Assembly (NCBI RefSeq): GCF_010730355.1
Contig: NZ_AP022576.1
Span: 1,736,001 to 1,800,000 of the forward strand
DNA: 64,000 nt
DNA from: Mycobacterium florentinum
GTDB taxonomy: Bacteria > Actinomycetota > Actinomycetes > Mycobacteriales > Mycobacteriaceae
Direction of reading: 5' to 3'
The position numbers and the translations under genes were made by a program. The notes beneath the pieces were generated by a model. That model had not been told where the DNA came from. It saw nothing but the letters and a program-made list of their open reading frames with translations, and ran no database searches. Positions 1 to 10,543 of this stretch are shown here, one piece after another (position 1 is the stretch's first letter; the number at the start of each line of letters is the position of its first letter).

Positions 1-2677
1 CGCCCAGCGTCTGCACCTCGGTGCGCACCGCCGCCATCGCCGCCGACCGGGCCTCGCGTTCGCCGACCATCGCGTCGCGGATCTGCGACGCCGCCGCGAC
101 CACCCGGTCCAACCGCGCCGCGAGCAGCCTGCCCGCGTCGGCCACCGCCGCGGCCACCGCGGCCGCCCGCAATCGCGCGGCGTGTGCCTGCTGGGCCCGC
201 ACCCGCGCCTCACGTTCGGCGGCGGCCGCACGGCGCAACGAATCGGCCCGGCCGCGTAGGGCGTTGGCCCGTTCCTCGGCGGTGCGCACCGCGAGCCGGG
301 CCTCCACTTCGACGCCGCGGGCGGTGTCGGCCGCGGCGGCGATCCGCTGACGATCGACGGGGTCTTCGGCAGGTGCGAGCTGGCTGGCCTGGGCGTTGCG
401 CAGCCGGGTTTCGAGCTCGGTGACCTCTGCGACGGTCTGGGCGCGCCCGGTCTCCAGCTCCTCGCGCTGACGCAGCAGCCGGTTCCACTCTTCGTCGGCG
501 GTGCGGGCGTCCTGTCCGAGCCGCCCCAGCTGCTCGTACATCGCCGAGATCTCGGTGTCGGACTCGTTGAGGGCGGCCAGCGCCTGCTCGGCCGAATCCT
601 GCCGGCCGCGCTGCTCGGCCAGTGCGCCGGACAGGGCCGCGGACAGCTGCGCCACCTGTGACTCGGCGGCGGCCAGCTCGCGGCCCGCCTTGTCGATCTC
701 CGAGGTGAGCTCCAGCGTCGACGGCTTGCGGTCCGAGCCGCCGCTGACCCAGCCACGGCCGACCAGGTCGCCGTCGAGCGTCACCGCGCGCAGCTGCGGG
801 CGGGCCGCGACCAGATCCAGCGCCGCGCCCAGGTCGTCGACCACCGCGACACCGGACAACATGGCGACCATCGCGCCGCGCAGCCGCTGCGGGGCCTCGA
901 CCAGGTCGAGCGCCCACAGGGCACCGTCGGGCAGCGGCGCGGCCGGCGGGGGTTCACCGACGGGCCAATCGCCGAGCACCAGCGCCGCGCGACCCCCGTC
1001 GGCCTGCTTGAGCGCGGCGACCGCCGAACGGGCCGCACCGAAGTTTTCGGCGGCCAGCGCGTCGGCCGCCGATCCGAGCACCACTGCCAGCGCCGCCTCG
1101 TACCCTGGACGGACCTTGACCAATTTCGCGACCGGTCCGAAAAGCCCTGCGCCGCTGTGGTTTTGGGTAAGCCAGGCCGCGCCGTCCTTGCGTTCGAGCC
1201 CCACCGAGAGCGCATCGATGCGGGCCCGCAGTGACGCCACCCGGCGCTCGGCCTCCCGCTCGCTCGCCTGCAGTTCGACGACCCGCGCGTCGGCCAGTCG
1301 CAGCGCGGCCACCGTCCGCTCGTGGTGTTCGTCCAGGCCGACCTCGCCCTGATCGAGTTCGCCGACGCGACCCTGCACGGTCTCGAACTCCGCCCGGGTC
1401 TGCTGCGCGCGGGCAGCGGCCTGTTCGATGCGTTCGGACAGCCGGGCCACGCTGTCGTCGATCGATTCGACCCGGGCCCGCATCGTCTCGACCTGACCGG
1501 CCAGCCGGGCCAGGCCCTCGCGCCGGTCGGCCTCGGCCCGGACGGCGGCCAGGTGGGCCCGATCGGCCTCGGCGGCCTCGCGTTCGCGCTCGGACAGGTC
1601 GGCCCGGGCGGCCTCGAGCCGGGTCCGGGCGGCGTCCAGCTCGGCCAGCAGCTCGCGCTCGGCGGCCGCGACCTGTTCGGCCTCGGCGTCGAGTGCGTCC
1701 GGGTCGGTGTCGCTGGTCGCCACCGGCTCCAGGTCCAGGTGCTGGGCGCGTTCGCTGGCGATGCGGACCGTGGCGCCCACCCGTTCGGCCAGAGCGGACA
1801 GCCCGAACCAGGTGTGCTGGACCGACTCGGCGCGCACCGAGAGCTGGCCCAGCGCGGTCTCGTGGGCGGTCAGCTCCTCGGACGCCACGGCCAGGCGGCC
1901 GGCGGCCTCGTCGTGCTCGCGGCGCATGGTGGCCTCGGCTTCCAAGATCGCGTCGCGCTGCACCTGCCGGTTGACCAGGTCGTCGGCTGCCAGCCGCAAT
2001 CGCGCGTCGCGCAGGTCGGCCTGGATGGTCTGGGCGCGACGGGCCACCTCGGCCTGACGGCCCAGCGGTTTGAGTTGGCGTCGCAGCTCGGTGGTCAGGT
2101 CGGTGAGCCGGGCCAGGTTGGCCTGCATCGCATCCAGCTTGCGCAGGGCTTTTTCCTTGCGCTTGCGGTGTTTGAGCACTCCCGCGGCTTCCTCGATGAA
2201 CGCACGGCGATCCTCGGGCCGCGACTGCAGGATCTCGTCGAGCTTGCCCTGCCCGACGATCACGTGCATCTCGCGGCCGATACCGGAGTCGCTCAGCAAC
2301 TCCTGGACATCCATCAAACGGCAACTGGTGCCGTTGATTTCGTATTCGCTGGCGCCGTCGCGGAACATCCGCCGCGTGATCGAAACCTCGGAGTACTCGA
2401 TCGGCAGCGCGTTGTCGGCGTTGTCGATCGTGACGGTGACCTCGGCGCGGCCCAGCGGGGCGCGCGACGAGGTGCCGGCGAAGATGACGTCTTCCATCTT
2501 TCCGCCGCGCAGCGTCTTGGCGCCCTGCTCCCCCATCACCCACGCCAGGGCATCGACCACGTTGGATTTGCCGGAACCGTTGGGTCCGACGACGGCGGTG
2601 ATGCCCGGTTCGAAGCGCAGAGTCGTCGGCGAAGCGAAGGACTTGAAGCCCTTCAGCGTCAGACTCTTGAGGTACAC
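1..2677 (-). CDS. smc: Chromosome segregation ATPase SMC (N-terminal part, cut by window edge)
   Basis: SMC forms the ATP-driven ring that organises and separates chromosomes together with ScpA and ScpB. The frame starts at GTG 2677 ([14 protein letters not shown]), the usual SMC N-terminus, and stays open to the left edge, giving about 892 of roughly 1200 residues. The Walker A motif GPNGSGKSN is near residue 32. It is followed by the conserved GQGKLDEIL and [10 protein letters not shown] segments, then a long Glu/Arg/Ala-rich coiled coil. The last visible residues ([11 protein letters not shown]) are still before the C-terminal ATPase half, so the Walker B and signature motifs lie outside the window. 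Several long frames on the other strand overlap this gene; they are shadows of its GC-rich codons. Family identity is certain. Confidence 0.96.
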   Translation of the reverse strand, partial: MYLKSLTLKGFKSFASPTTLRFEPGITAVVGPNGSGKSNVVDALAWVMGEQGAKTLRGGKMEDVIFAGTSSRAPLGRAEVTVTIDNADNALPIEYSEVSITRRMFRDGASEYEINGTSCRLMDVQELLSDSGIGREMHVIVGQGKLDEILQSRPEDRRAFIEEAAGVLKHRKRKEKALRKLDAMQANLARLTDLTTELRRQLKPLGRQAEVARRAQTIQADLRDARLRLAADDLVNRQVQRDAILEAEATMRREHDEAAGRLAVASEELTAHETALGQLSVRAESVQHTWFGLSALAERVGATVRIASERAQHLDLEPVATSDTDPDALDAEAEQVAAAERELLAELDAARTRLEAARADLSEREREAAEADRAHLAAVRAEADRREGLARLAGQVETMRARVESIDDSVARLSERIEQAAARAQQTRAEFETVQGRVGELDQGEVGLDEHHERTVAALRLADARVVELQASEREAERRVASLRARIDALSVGLERKDGAAWLTQNHSGAGLFGPVAKLVKVRPGYEAALAVVLGSAADALAAENFGAARSAVAALKQADGGRAALVLGDWPVGEPPPAAPLPDGALWALDLVEAPQRLRGAMVAMLSGVAVVDDLGAALDLVAARPQLRAVTLDGDLVGRGWVSGGSDRKPSTLELTSEIDKAGRELAAAESQVAQLSAALSGALAEQRGRQDSAEQALAALNESDTEISAMYEQLGRLGQDARTADEEWNRLLRQREELETGRAQTVAEVTELETRLRNAQASQLAPAEDPVDRQRIAAAADTARGVEVEARLAVRTAEERANALRGRADSLRRAAAAEREARVRAQQAHAARLRAAAVAAAVADAGRLLAARLDRVVAAASQIRDAMVGEREARSAAMAAVRTEVQTLG

Positions 2678-2914
2678 GGCGAGCCAGACTACCGCTCAAA
2701 TTGCCCAAGCCGCCGTCATGAAGGGGTGTCGGATCGCTCGAAATACACCCGTTGTTCACAGTCTGGCGCACTAGCCACAGTGGCCACTTCAGTCACTGGA
2801 AACGAGGGCATGATGCGTTCCGAAACGCGATATCGCCGGCGCTGTCACGTTTGCGAAGCGACCCTGCGAAGCCCGCGCGGTGCCGCTGTGACCGGTGTGA
2901 CTCAAGCACCGTAG

Positions 2915-3208
2915 CTAGCGCTCGACGAACCCCTCGAATTGCTCCTGCGGCTGCGACCAGTCGGCAACGACCTTGTCGACGTGGCCCGGGCGCGACGGCC
3001 AGGAATGGCCGCCTTCCAGCAGCTCCAGCAGTTTCTCGCCCGACTCCCGGGGTCCGTGGGCGACGACCAGGACGCGGCCGTCGGCCTGGTTCGCCGCGTA
3101 ACCGGTGAGGCCGAGCTCCAGCGCCCGGCAGCGGGTCCACCAGCGAAAGCCCACCCCCTGGACCATGCCGTGCACCCAGGCGGTGAGCCGGACGTCAGGA
3201 CCCGGCAT
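2915..3208 (-). CDS. acyP: Acylphosphatase
   Basis: A 97-residue acylphosphatase, which hydrolyses the carboxyl-phosphate bond of acyl phosphates in the cytosol. The family motif VQGVGFRWW is at about residues 16-24 and supplies the phosphate-binding loop and the catalytic Arg. The catalytic Asn is in the GYAANQADGRV segment. Length is normal for the family. The start at 3208 overlaps the end of the OsmC-like gene by 14 bases, so the two are probably co-transcribed. The order smc-acyP-osmC is the same as Rv2922c-Rv2922A-Rv2923c of M. tuberculosis. A 237-bp gap separates its stop from the smc start, so smc may have its own promoter. Confidence 0.93.
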   Translation of the reverse strand: MPGPDVRLTAWVHGMVQGVGFRWWTRCRALELGLTGYAANQADGRVLVVAHGPRESGEKLLELLEGGHSWPSRPGHVDKVVADWSQPQEQFEGFVER

Positions 3209-3620
3209 TGCCGGTCTCGGAGGCGATCTCGAACTTGACCATGGTGCCCGCCTTGAGCGTGCGCCCGACCGTGCAGACCAGGTCGATCGCCCGGTTGACG
3301 ACCATGAACAGGCGTTCCTGTTCGTCCTCGGACAAGCCCGACAGGTCGACTTCGAGGGTCTCGGAGAGCAGCGGATAGACCTCTTCGTCGCGGTCCGCGT
3401 CGCCGGAGACCCGGACCACCGCCCGGTAGTCGTCGCCGAGCCGGCGAGCCAGCGGCTGGTCGCTGGCCATCCCGCTGCACGCCGCCAGCGCGATCTTCAT
3501 CAACTCGCCGGGCGTGAACACGCCTTCGACGTCCTCGGAGCCGACAAGAACCTGTGCGCCCCGCGAGCTATGGCCGGTGTAGCGGCGTGTCCCGGTGCGT
3601 TCGACCCACAATTGCGTCAT
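3195..3620 (-). CDS. OsmC/Ohr-family protein (Rv2923c-like)
   Basis: A 141-residue member of the OsmC/Ohr family, small dimeric thiol peroxidases that reduce organic hydroperoxides. The two Cys positions typical of the family are present, in AACSGM (about residue 48) and LVCTVG (about residue 115). The N-terminus MTQLWVERTG begins at ATG 3620 and needs no adjustment. In M. tuberculosis the orthologous gene is directly next to fpg (mutM); here the feo-nfu operon lies between them. The substrate cannot be read from the sequence. It overlaps acyP by 14 bases and probably shares its transcript. Confidence 0.88.
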   Translation of the reverse strand: MTQLWVERTGTRRYTGHSSRGAQVLVGSEDVEGVFTPGELMKIALAACSGMASDQPLARRLGDDYRAVVRVSGDADRDEEVYPLLSETLEVDLSGLSEDEQERLFMVVNRAIDLVCTVGRTLKAGTMVKFEIASETGNAGS

Positions 3621-3654
3621 GGTTCATTTCTACCGGGGCCGGGTGAATACGCCC

Positions 3655-4224
3655 TCAACGAACTATCAAAGACAGCAGCTTCTTGCCGAAAGATAATGAC
3701 TTCGAATCGTTTTCGGACGATACGACCACATGATCGTCGACCCGGTGCCGCAGTTCGCGCTCCAGCGCGTCGCGCAGTGTGGAGGACGCGCCCGGGCATC
3801 CGTCGCAGGAGCCGGCCATCCGCACGGTCACGTTGTGGCCGTCGACCGAGACCAGCTCGATCGAACCGCCGTGCGAGGCGGCCAGCGCACCCACCGGCCC
3901 GGCCAGCAGCTCCTCCACAACGGCCTCCAGTTGGCTTGCGGGGACCGATGTTTCGTCGACGGTCCAGCCCGCCGGGTCCAGCAGCGCCGCGCCGAGCGCC
4001 TCGCGAATTTCGTCGCCCAGCGCACGCCAGCTGCTGTCCGCGCAGATCGTGATCAGGATTGCGCCGGCTCCGACCACGATTTCGTCGACCACGCCCGAGT
4101 CCAGCAAGGCGCCCAGCTTGCCCGGGGCGACGCAGACCGTGCCGCGCGGCGGCAGTCGCTCCGATGCGACCACCCAGCGCAGCTGACGCGGATCCTCGGT
4201 GGCTGTGGCGTGGATCGCAATCAT
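3655..4224 (-). CDS. NifU/Nfu-type iron-sulfur cluster scaffold protein
   Basis: A protein of 189 residues with an N-terminal Nfu domain (about residues 1-85) and a C-terminal NifU domain (about 95-175). The latter carries the cluster-binding motif in AGSCDGCPGAS (CxxC). Such proteins carry Fe-S clusters to apo-enzymes. The start chosen is ATG 4224, which overlaps the TGA of feoB (4221-4223) as ATGA; an upstream Met in the same frame would lie deep inside feoB. Translational coupling to feoB links Fe-S assembly to iron import, and the gene takes the third place of a feo operon, where other bacteria have feoC. A direct role in Feo regulation is only inference. Confidence 0.87.
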   Translation of the reverse strand: MIAIHATATEDPRQLRWVVASERLPPRGTVCVAPGKLGALLDSGVVDEIVVGAGAILITICADSSWRALGDEIREALGAALLDPAGWTVDETSVPASQLEAVVEELLAGPVGALAASHGGSIELVSVDGHNVTVRMAGSCDGCPGASSTLRDALERELRHRVDDHVVVSSENDSKSLSFGKKLLSLIVR

Positions 4225-6134
4225 GCGCCCAGCGCTATCGCGACTTGTCGAGCGAGGAACGCCATCACCCAGGCCAGGACGAACATGTAGGACCACGCGA
4301 TCGCGGGCCATTTCCACGAGTTCGTTTCACGCCGCATCACCGCGACGGTCGACATGCATTGCAGCGCATAGATGAAGTACGCCATCAGCGCGATCACGGT
4401 CGGCGCGGTGAACACCTTGTGGCCGTTGTCGTCGGTCAGGGAGACCAGCGCCTCGTGCGGATCGTCGGGACTCTCCGCCGCCGCGACCTGCCCCAGGGTG
4501 GACACGAACACTTCGCGCGCCGACATCGAACCGAGCAGGGCGATGTTGACATGCCAGTCGAAGCCGAGCGGCTTGAACACCGGCCCGACCACCTTGCCGA
4601 CATCGGCGGCCAAGCTGTGGTCCATCACGTAGGCGGTCGCGTCGGTCGGCGACATCTTCGCGGTCTCGGCCTCGCGGGCCGGCAGGTTGAGCATCACCCA
4701 CAGCACCACGGACGTGCCGAGGATGATCGTTCCGGCCTTGCGCAAGAACATCTTTGCCGAATCCCACATCGTGATCAGCACGTTCTTGGGCGACGGGAAG
4801 CGGTACGGCGGAAGCTCCATCGTGAACGGCAGCAGATCGCTGCGCAGGATCGTCGATTTGAAGATCGCCGCGGCGATCAGGGCCGAGGTGCCGCCGCACA
4901 CATACAGCGCGAACATCGCGATGCCCTGCGCACTGAAGCCGCCCCACTGGGTCTTCGGGGAAACCAGGATGCCGACCAGCAGGGTGAACACCGGAAGCCG
5001 GGCCGAGCAGGTCATCAGCGGCGCCGTGATGATCGTGGCGATGCGGTCTTTCGACGACGGCAGCGTCCGGGTGGCCATGATTCCCGGGATGGCGCAGGCG
5101 AACGACGACAGCATCGCGACGAACGCGCGGCCTTCCAAACCCGTCGAGGCCATCACCCGGTCCATCAAGAATGCGGCGCGCGCCATGTAGCCGACGTTCT
5201 CCAGCAACGCAATCAGCAAGAACAGCAACACGATCTGCGGAATGAACTGGAGCACCGTTCCGACACCGCCGATCAGCCCCTGGCCGAGCAGCCCGCGCAC
5301 CACGTAATTGCCGACGTGATTGCTGACCAGGTTGCCGAGCCAGGTGAGCCAATCGCCCACCTGATCCTGCAGCGGCGCGGCCACGGTGAAGACGACCTGG
5401 AAGAAGCAGAACATCACCGCGAAGAAGATGACGGTCCCCCACAGCGGGTGCAGCACGACCGCGTCGATCCCGCGGGTGCGCCGATCCGGTTTCGGGGCAG
5501 CGTAATCCGCCGCCTTCAGCACCGAGCGGCCCCACGCGTCGATCGCGGCATCGTCGGCCGGCGGCAGGACCGGGGGCCGTTGCCACTGACCGAACGCCAC
5601 CAGCTGGGCGCGCAACGCGTCGATGCCCACGCCGCGGTTGGCGACGACGGGCAGGACCGGGACGCCCAGCGCCGTCGACAAGGCGTCCAGCGAGATGCCG
5701 CCGCCGCGCGCGGTCAATTCGTCGGTCATGCTCAGCACCAACAGGCACGGCAGGTCTTGCCGCAGCACCTGCGCGATCAGGATGATCGAGCGGTTCAGCG
5801 TGGTGGCGTCGGCGACGATGACGATCGCGTCGGGCCGGCCGTCGCCGTAGACCTCGCCGCCCAGCAGGTCGGACACCACCTGCTCGTCCGGGCTGATCGG
5901 GTCGAGGCTGTAGGTACCGGGCAGGTCCTCGATGGCGATTTCGACGCCGTCCACTTTGGCGGTACCGACGCTGCGCCCGACGGTGACGCCCGGGTAGTTA
6001 CCCGTCTTGGCGCGCAGTCCGGTCAGGTGGTTGAACACGGAAGTCTTGCCCGCGTTGGGGCTGCCCACCAACGCGATCCGAGCCATCCCCGTAGCGGCGA
6101 CCGCGGAGCCGCCTTCCTCGTGGCATGACGTCAT
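4221..6134 (-). CDS. feoB: Ferrous iron transporter FeoB
   Basis: FeoB is the GTPase-coupled ferrous iron permease of the inner membrane. The 637-residue protein has an N-terminal G domain with G1 GSPNAGKTS, G2 GNYPGVTV and G3 DLPGTYSL. The usual NxxD of G4 appears as SMTD, so the guanine-specificity Asn is replaced by Ser. A membrane region with many hydrophobic segments follows (about residues 210-630), including the conserved FeoB pore stretches around MASTGLEGRAFVAML and SMSAREVFVSTLG. The start ATG 6134 overlaps the TGA of feoA, and its own TGA overlaps the nfu start, so feoA-feoB-nfu is a tightly coupled operon. M. tuberculosis lacks a gene at this position. Control by iron is likely through the operators upstream of feoA. 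Confidence 0.94.
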   Translation of the reverse strand: MTSCHEEGGSAVAATGMARIALVGSPNAGKTSVFNHLTGLRAKTGNYPGVTVGRSVGTAKVDGVEIAIEDLPGTYSLDPISPDEQVVSDLLGGEVYGDGRPDAIVIVADATTLNRSIILIAQVLRQDLPCLLVLSMTDELTARGGGISLDALSTALGVPVLPVVANRGVGIDALRAQLVAFGQWQRPPVLPPADDAAIDAWGRSVLKAADYAAPKPDRRTRGIDAVVLHPLWGTVIFFAVMFCFFQVVFTVAAPLQDQVGDWLTWLGNLVSNHVGNYVVRGLLGQGLIGGVGTVLQFIPQIVLLFLLIALLENVGYMARAAFLMDRVMASTGLEGRAFVAMLSSFACAIPGIMATRTLPSSKDRIATIITAPLMTCSARLPVFTLLVGILVSPKTQWGGFSAQGIAMFALYVCGGTSALIAAAIFKSTILRSDLLPFTMELPPYRFPSPKNVLITMWDSAKMFLRKAGTIILGTSVVLWVMLNLPAREAETAKMSPTDATAYVMDHSLAADVGKVVGPVFKPLGFDWHVNIALLGSMSAREVFVSTLGQVAAAESPDDPHEALVSLTDDNGHKVFTAPTVIALMAYFIYALQCMSTVAVMRRETNSWKWPAIAWSYMFVLAWVMAFLARQVAIALGA

Positions 6135-6415
6135 GCGTCAGTCCCCGCGACGACCTCGATCAGCAGCGCCTCGCGGCGGCGCAGGCACAGCTCGGTGTCC
6201 TGAACCCGGTAGATGGTCGGGTCGCCCATCGGGGCCCGGCGGATCACCTCCACATCGGAGGCCGGCCGAAATCCCAACTGCCGCAGTCGGCCCGCCACCA
6301 CCTCGGAGGCCGCCGAGGCGACGCCCACGATGGTTGCCCGCTCGCCCGGCGACAACTGCGCCAGCACGGTTGGCGAACCCGAAAAACGATCTGCGTTTCG
6401 CGCCGATTTGCGCAT
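6131..6415 (-). CDS. feoA: Ferrous iron transport protein FeoA
   Basis: A small SH3-like protein of about 94 residues that assists FeoB. The FeoA-domain core is visible as ERATIVGV, then GRLRQLGFRPASDVEVIRRAPMG near the middle, ending in a beta-rich segment that includes YRVQ and LCLRRREA. I chose ATG 6415 because the purine-rich GGAACGG lies just upstream. A TTG at 6427 would add four residues. The stop TGA (6131-6133) overlaps the feoB ATG. It is the first gene of the feoA-feoB-nfu operon and sits directly behind two palindromic operator-like sites (6450-6483), so metal-dependent repression is expected. Confidence 0.9.
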   Translation of the reverse strand: MRKSARNADRFSGSPTVLAQLSPGERATIVGVASAASEVVAGRLRQLGFRPASDVEVIRRAPMGDPTIYRVQDTELCLRRREALLIEVVAGTDA

Positions 6416-6449
6416 TACCCGTTCCAACGCCGGAGGTTCATCATCCTGG

Positions 6450-6483
6450 TAAGGATAACCTCACGATGCTGAGGATAACCTCA
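6450..6483 (-). promoter_or_regulatory. Tandem palindromic operators upstream of feoA (DtxR-family type)
   Basis: Two 14-bp sites start exactly 20 bp apart: TAAGGATAACCTCA at 6450-6463 and TGAGGATAACCTCA at 6470-6483. The second has perfect 5-bp arms (TGAGG/CCTCA); the first differs at two arm positions. The half-site resembles the AGGTTA/TAACCT element of IdeR and MntR boxes in mycobacteria. Two sites two helical turns apart on one face of the DNA, 35-70 bp before the feoA start, fit a metal-dependent repressor. Which regulator binds (IdeR for iron or MntR for manganese) is inference. Confidence 0.6.
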
Positions 6484-6501
6484 GCTTTTCGCGAAGAGGC
6501 G

Positions 6502-7350
6502 TTAACTGCGTGGCCGCGGCTGACACCGCGGACAGTAGAACGACGACCGGTTCATGAACTTCTCGCGGCGCATCACCGCGCCGCAGCGCCGGCAGTTTTC
6601 GCCTTCGCGCCCATAGGCATCCAGCGATCGGTCAAAGTAGCCCGACTCGCCGTTGACGTTGACGTACAGCGAATCGAACGAGGTCCCGCCCTTGGCGAGC
6701 GCCTCGCGCATCACCTCCGCGGCGGCCTCCAACACGGCGGTCAGCTGGCGGCGGGTCAGCGTGTCCGCCACCCGGGCACCGTGAACTTTGGCCCGCCACA
6801 ACGCTTCATCGGCATAGATATTGCCGATGCCCGACACCACCTGCTGATCCAGCAGTTGGCGTTTGATCTCGGAATGCTTGCGCCGCAACACTTTCACCAC
6901 CGCATCGACATCGAAGCGGGGGTCCAGCGGGTCACGTGCGAGGTGCGCGACGGGCACCGGCACGACGCTGCCGTCGATTTCTATGAGTTCGGCAAGCATC
7001 CAGCCCCCGAAGGTCCGCTGGTCGGCGAAGCTCAGCAGCGTTGCGTCGTCGAGCACCGCGGAGATCCGGACGTGATCGGCCCGCGGCACCTCGCCCAACA
7101 GCATCTGCCCGCTCATGCCGAGGTGAACGACCAGGGCGGTATCGCCGTCGAGCAACAGCCACAGGTATTTGCCGCGTCGATCGGTTCCGTCGATCCGCGC
7201 GCCGAGCAACCGGGCCGTCAGATCGGCGGGCCCGGCCTCGTGCCGGCGTACCGCGCGGGGGTGGTGCACCCGAACCGCGGTGATCGTCTTGCCCACAACA
7301 TGGGCCTGCAAGCCGCGGCGCACCACCTCGACCTCGGGCAGTTCAGGCAT
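6502..7350 (-). CDS. mutM: Formamidopyrimidine-DNA glycosylase
   Basis: Base-excision repair enzyme (Fpg/MutM) that removes 8-oxoguanine and formamidopyrimidines and cleaves the abasic site. The mature N-terminus [13 protein letters not shown] supplies the catalytic Pro2 and Glu3. The helix-two-turn-helix stretch with [13 protein letters not shown] is near residue 170. The C-terminal zinc finger has four Cys in CRRCGAV and FYCPRCQ. Length (282 residues) is normal. The start ATG 7350 directly abuts the rnc stop, as in the M. tuberculosis rnc-fpg pair Rv2925c-Rv2924c, so the two are co-transcribed. Downstream on the same strand lies the feo promoter region. Confidence 0.96.
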   Translation of the reverse strand: MPELPEVEVVRRGLQAHVVGKTITAVRVHHPRAVRRHEAGPADLTARLLGARIDGTDRRGKYLWLLLDGDTALVVHLGMSGQMLLGEVPRADHVRISAVLDDATLLSFADQRTFGGWMLAELIEIDGSVVPVPVAHLARDPLDPRFDVDAVVKVLRRKHSEIKRQLLDQQVVSGIGNIYADEALWRAKVHGARVADTLTRRQLTAVLEAAAEVMREALAKGGTSFDSLYVNVNGESGYFDRSLDAYGREGENCRRCGAVMRREKFMNRSSFYCPRCQPRPRS

Positions 7351-8064
7351 CTAGACGGGCGTTTTCCCCGCGGTGTCCAACGCTTCCAGCGTTTTCCAGG
7401 TCGCGGCGGCGGCCTTCTGCTCGGCTTCCTTCTTGGAGCGCCCGACGCCCGACCCGTATTCGGTCTCCATCACGACGACCACCGCGGTGAATTCCTTGTC
7501 GTGGTCCGGGCCGGTCGAGGTGACCAGGTAGGACGGCGCGCCCATGCCGCGGGCCGCGGTGAGCTCCTGCAGACTGGTCTTCCAATCCAGCCCCGCGCCC
7601 AGCGTCGGCGCGGCGTCCAGCAGCGCACCGAACAACCGCAGGATCACCTCGCGCGCCGTTTCGATGCCGTGCGCCAGGTAGATCGCGCCCAGCAGCGATT
7701 CCATCCCGTCGGCCAGGATGCTCGACTTGTCGGCTCCACCCGTGTTCGCTTCGCCGCGCCCCAGCAACAGGTGTGCGCCCAGTCCCCCTTCGCACAGGTG
7801 TCGACCGACGTCGGCCAGCGCCTGGGTGTTGACGACGCTGGCGCGCAGTTTGGCCAGGTCACCTTCCGACCGGTCGGGATGACGGTGGTAGAGCTCGTCG
7901 GTGACGGTCAGGCCCAGCACGGCGTCGCCGAGAAATTCCAGCCGCTCGTTGGTCGGCAGTCCGCCATGCTCGTAGGCGTAGCTGCGGTGGGTCAACGCCA
8001 ACGAGAGCAGCTCCTCGGGGAGGTCGACCCCGAGCGCGTCGAGCAGGGGTTGCCGGGAAGTCAC
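7351..8064 (-). CDS. rnc: Ribonuclease III
   Basis: Double-strand-specific endoribonuclease for rRNA and mRNA processing, about 237 residues. The RNase III signature [12 protein letters not shown] (about residues 35-46) holds the Mg-binding acidic residues. A second acidic site is in [13 protein letters not shown] (about 112-124). The C-terminal double-stranded RNA-binding domain (about 155-225) ends with the [13 protein letters not shown] helix. I chose GTG 8064 ([12 protein letters not shown]): it matches the known mycobacterial N-terminus and overlaps the TGA of the upstream DUF177 gene as GTGA. The longer open frame starting at 8130 would add 22 unlikely Arg-rich residues. Confidence 0.95.
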   Translation of the reverse strand: MTSRQPLLDALGVDLPEELLSLALTHRSYAYEHGGLPTNERLEFLGDAVLGLTVTDELYHRHPDRSEGDLAKLRASVVNTQALADVGRHLCEGGLGAHLLLGRGEANTGGADKSSILADGMESLLGAIYLAHGIETAREVILRLFGALLDAAPTLGAGLDWKTSLQELTAARGMGAPSYLVTSTGPDHDKEFTAVVVVMETEYGSGVGRSKKEAEQKAAAATWKTLEALDTAGKTPV

Positions 8065-8657
8065 CGCTGCCCCCCGGCGGTATCCGGGTCGGCGGCATCG
8101 TCGGAGAGCATGTCCACCAGCTTGGCCCATCGCGGATCGATGTTGTCATGGTGGTGGCCGGGATCATTGGCCAGCTGGACGCCGCATTCCGGGCACAACC
8201 CGGGGCAGTCCGCTCGGCATACCGGCGCAAACGGGAGTTCGAGCCCGACTGCGTCGATGATCGGCTGCTCGAGGTCGATGCGGTCGTCGACCACGCGGCC
8301 GACCTCGTCCTCCTCGGTGGTCGCCTCGGTGGTGCTGTTCGGGTAGGCGAACAGTTCGGTCAACCCGACCTGCACATTCCCCTGCACCTCGGTCAGGCAC
8401 CGCGAGCACTCGCCGAGCGTGGGCCCCGACACCGTTCCCGTGACCAGTACGCCTTCCGACACCGATTCGACCCGCAGATCCATGTCCAGCGGGGCGCCCC
8501 GCGGGATCGCGATCATGTCCAGTCCGATCCGCAACGGGCTGGGCACGGTGTTGCGCAACGTCACCATCGAGCCCGGTCGTCGCCCGAGCCGCGTGACGTC
8601 AACCGTCATCGGCGAGGCCGGATGTTGCTGCGCAGTAGTCCTGTGTTCGCGCGCCAT
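8061..8657 (-). CDS. DUF177/YceD-family protein (Rv2926c-like)
   Basis: A 198-residue protein of the DUF177 (YceD) family, linked in other bacteria and plants to 23S rRNA accumulation or processing. A Cys-rich segment is visible: [10 protein letters not shown] near the middle, then [13 protein letters not shown] near the C-terminus, suggesting bound zinc. I chose ATG 8657 ([11 protein letters not shown]); an upstream Met at 8708 in the same frame adds a basic stretch that overlaps no other gene but lacks support. The TGA overlaps the rnc GTG, so it is coupled to rnc, a context that fits an RNA-related role. Confidence 0.84.
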   Translation of the reverse strand: MAREHRTTAQQHPASPMTVDVTRLGRRPGSMVTLRNTVPSPLRIGLDMIAIPRGAPLDMDLRVESVSEGVLVTGTVSGPTLGECSRCLTEVQGNVQVGLTELFAYPNSTTEATTEEDEVGRVVDDRIDLEQPIIDAVGLELPFAPVCRADCPGLCPECGVQLANDPGHHHDNIDPRWAKLVDMLSDDAADPDTAGGQR

Positions 8658-8753
8658 ACGAAAAATCTTACGGCGCCGTCGAGGTGGCCCGGTCGGCACT
8701 TCGCCCATTCACCCAGGTGGCCACGCTCGGCACTGGGCCCAGGGGGTTACCCG

Positions 8754-9491
8754 CTAGCGCGTCGCGTAGTCGTGCGTTCCGGCCGCCGTCCGGAGCTGGT
8801 GGCGACCGCGGCCCACCGAACGAAGCGTGCCGTTGAGGAACTCCTCGAACTCCGCGAGCTTGTTGTCGACATAGATGTCGCACTCACCGCGCAACCGGTC
8901 GGCCTCGGCGTGTGCGGTGTCGATCAGCCGGGTGGACTCGGCGTTGGCGGCCTGCACCACCTCGTTCTGCGAGACCAGGCGCTGCTGCTCCTTGATGCCC
9001 TCTTGCACGGCCTTCTCGTAGGAGATGTTGCCGTTTTCGATGAGCCGGTCGGCTTCGGCCTGGGCGCGGCCGACGCTGGCCTCGTATTCGCGTTTGGCCG
9101 CCGTGGCGATGCGCATCGCTTCCTCGCGCGCGTCGGCGACCATTCGCTCGCTGTGCTGGCGCGCCTCGTTCACCATCCGGTCGGCCTGCGCCTTGGCGTC
9201 GGAAAGCAGCCGGTCGGCTTCGGCGCGGGAGTGGTTGAGCAACGACTCCGACTCGGTGGTTGCCGAGGACACCATCGAGTCGGCGTGCGACTTGGCGTCG
9301 GACAGCATCGAATCACGCGCATCGAGTACGTCCTGGGCGTCGTCCAGCTCGCCGGGAATCGCATCCTTGATGTCGTCGATCAGCTCCAGCACATCGCCGC
9401 GAGGCACCACACAGCCCGCCGTCATAGGCACGCCGCGGGCTTCTTCGACAATGGCGCCCAATTCATCCAGCGCTTCAAAGACTCGGTACAC
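8754..9491 (-). CDS. sepIVA: DivIVA-like septation protein SepIVA (Rv2927c-like)
   Basis: A coiled-coil protein of about 245 residues, nearly identical in feel to Rv2927c/SepIVA, an essential mycobacterial division and cell-wall factor. The start is GTG 9491 (VYRVFEALDEL), preceded by a strong AGGAGGG ribosome-binding site 8 bases upstream; the longer ATG frame from 9716 is not needed. Residues about 60-210 are a continuous Ala/Glu/Arg heptad-like coiled coil with repeated DADRM-type motifs. The conserved tail ends in GRGRHQLRTAAGTHDYATR. It begins the leftward block toward smc and is transcribed divergently from tesA. Confidence 0.92.
   Translation of the reverse strand: MYRVFEALDELGAIVEEARGVPMTAGCVVPRGDVLELIDDIKDAIPGELDDAQDVLDARDSMLSDAKSHADSMVSSATTESESLLNHSRAEADRLLSDAKAQADRMVNEARQHSERMVADAREEAMRIATAAKREYEASVGRAQAEADRLIENGNISYEKAVQEGIKEQQRLVSQNEVVQAANAESTRLIDTAHAEADRLRGECDIYVDNKLAEFEEFLNGTLRSVGRGRHQLRTAAGTHDYATR

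Positions 9492-10543
<1,052 letters not shown>

Noticed and set aside
1322..2914. Long plus-strand frame of 530 codons opposite smc
   Set aside because: It is antisense to the conserved SMC N-terminus and has no family motif; high GC creates such shadow frames.
4059..6128. 689-codon plus-strand frame opposite feoB
   Set aside because: His/Arg/Gln-rich composition is a mirror of the feoB codons; feoB has all family motifs.
6007..8346. 779-codon plus-strand frame
   Set aside because: It lies antisense to feoA, mutM, rnc and DUF177 genes, all clearly recognised.
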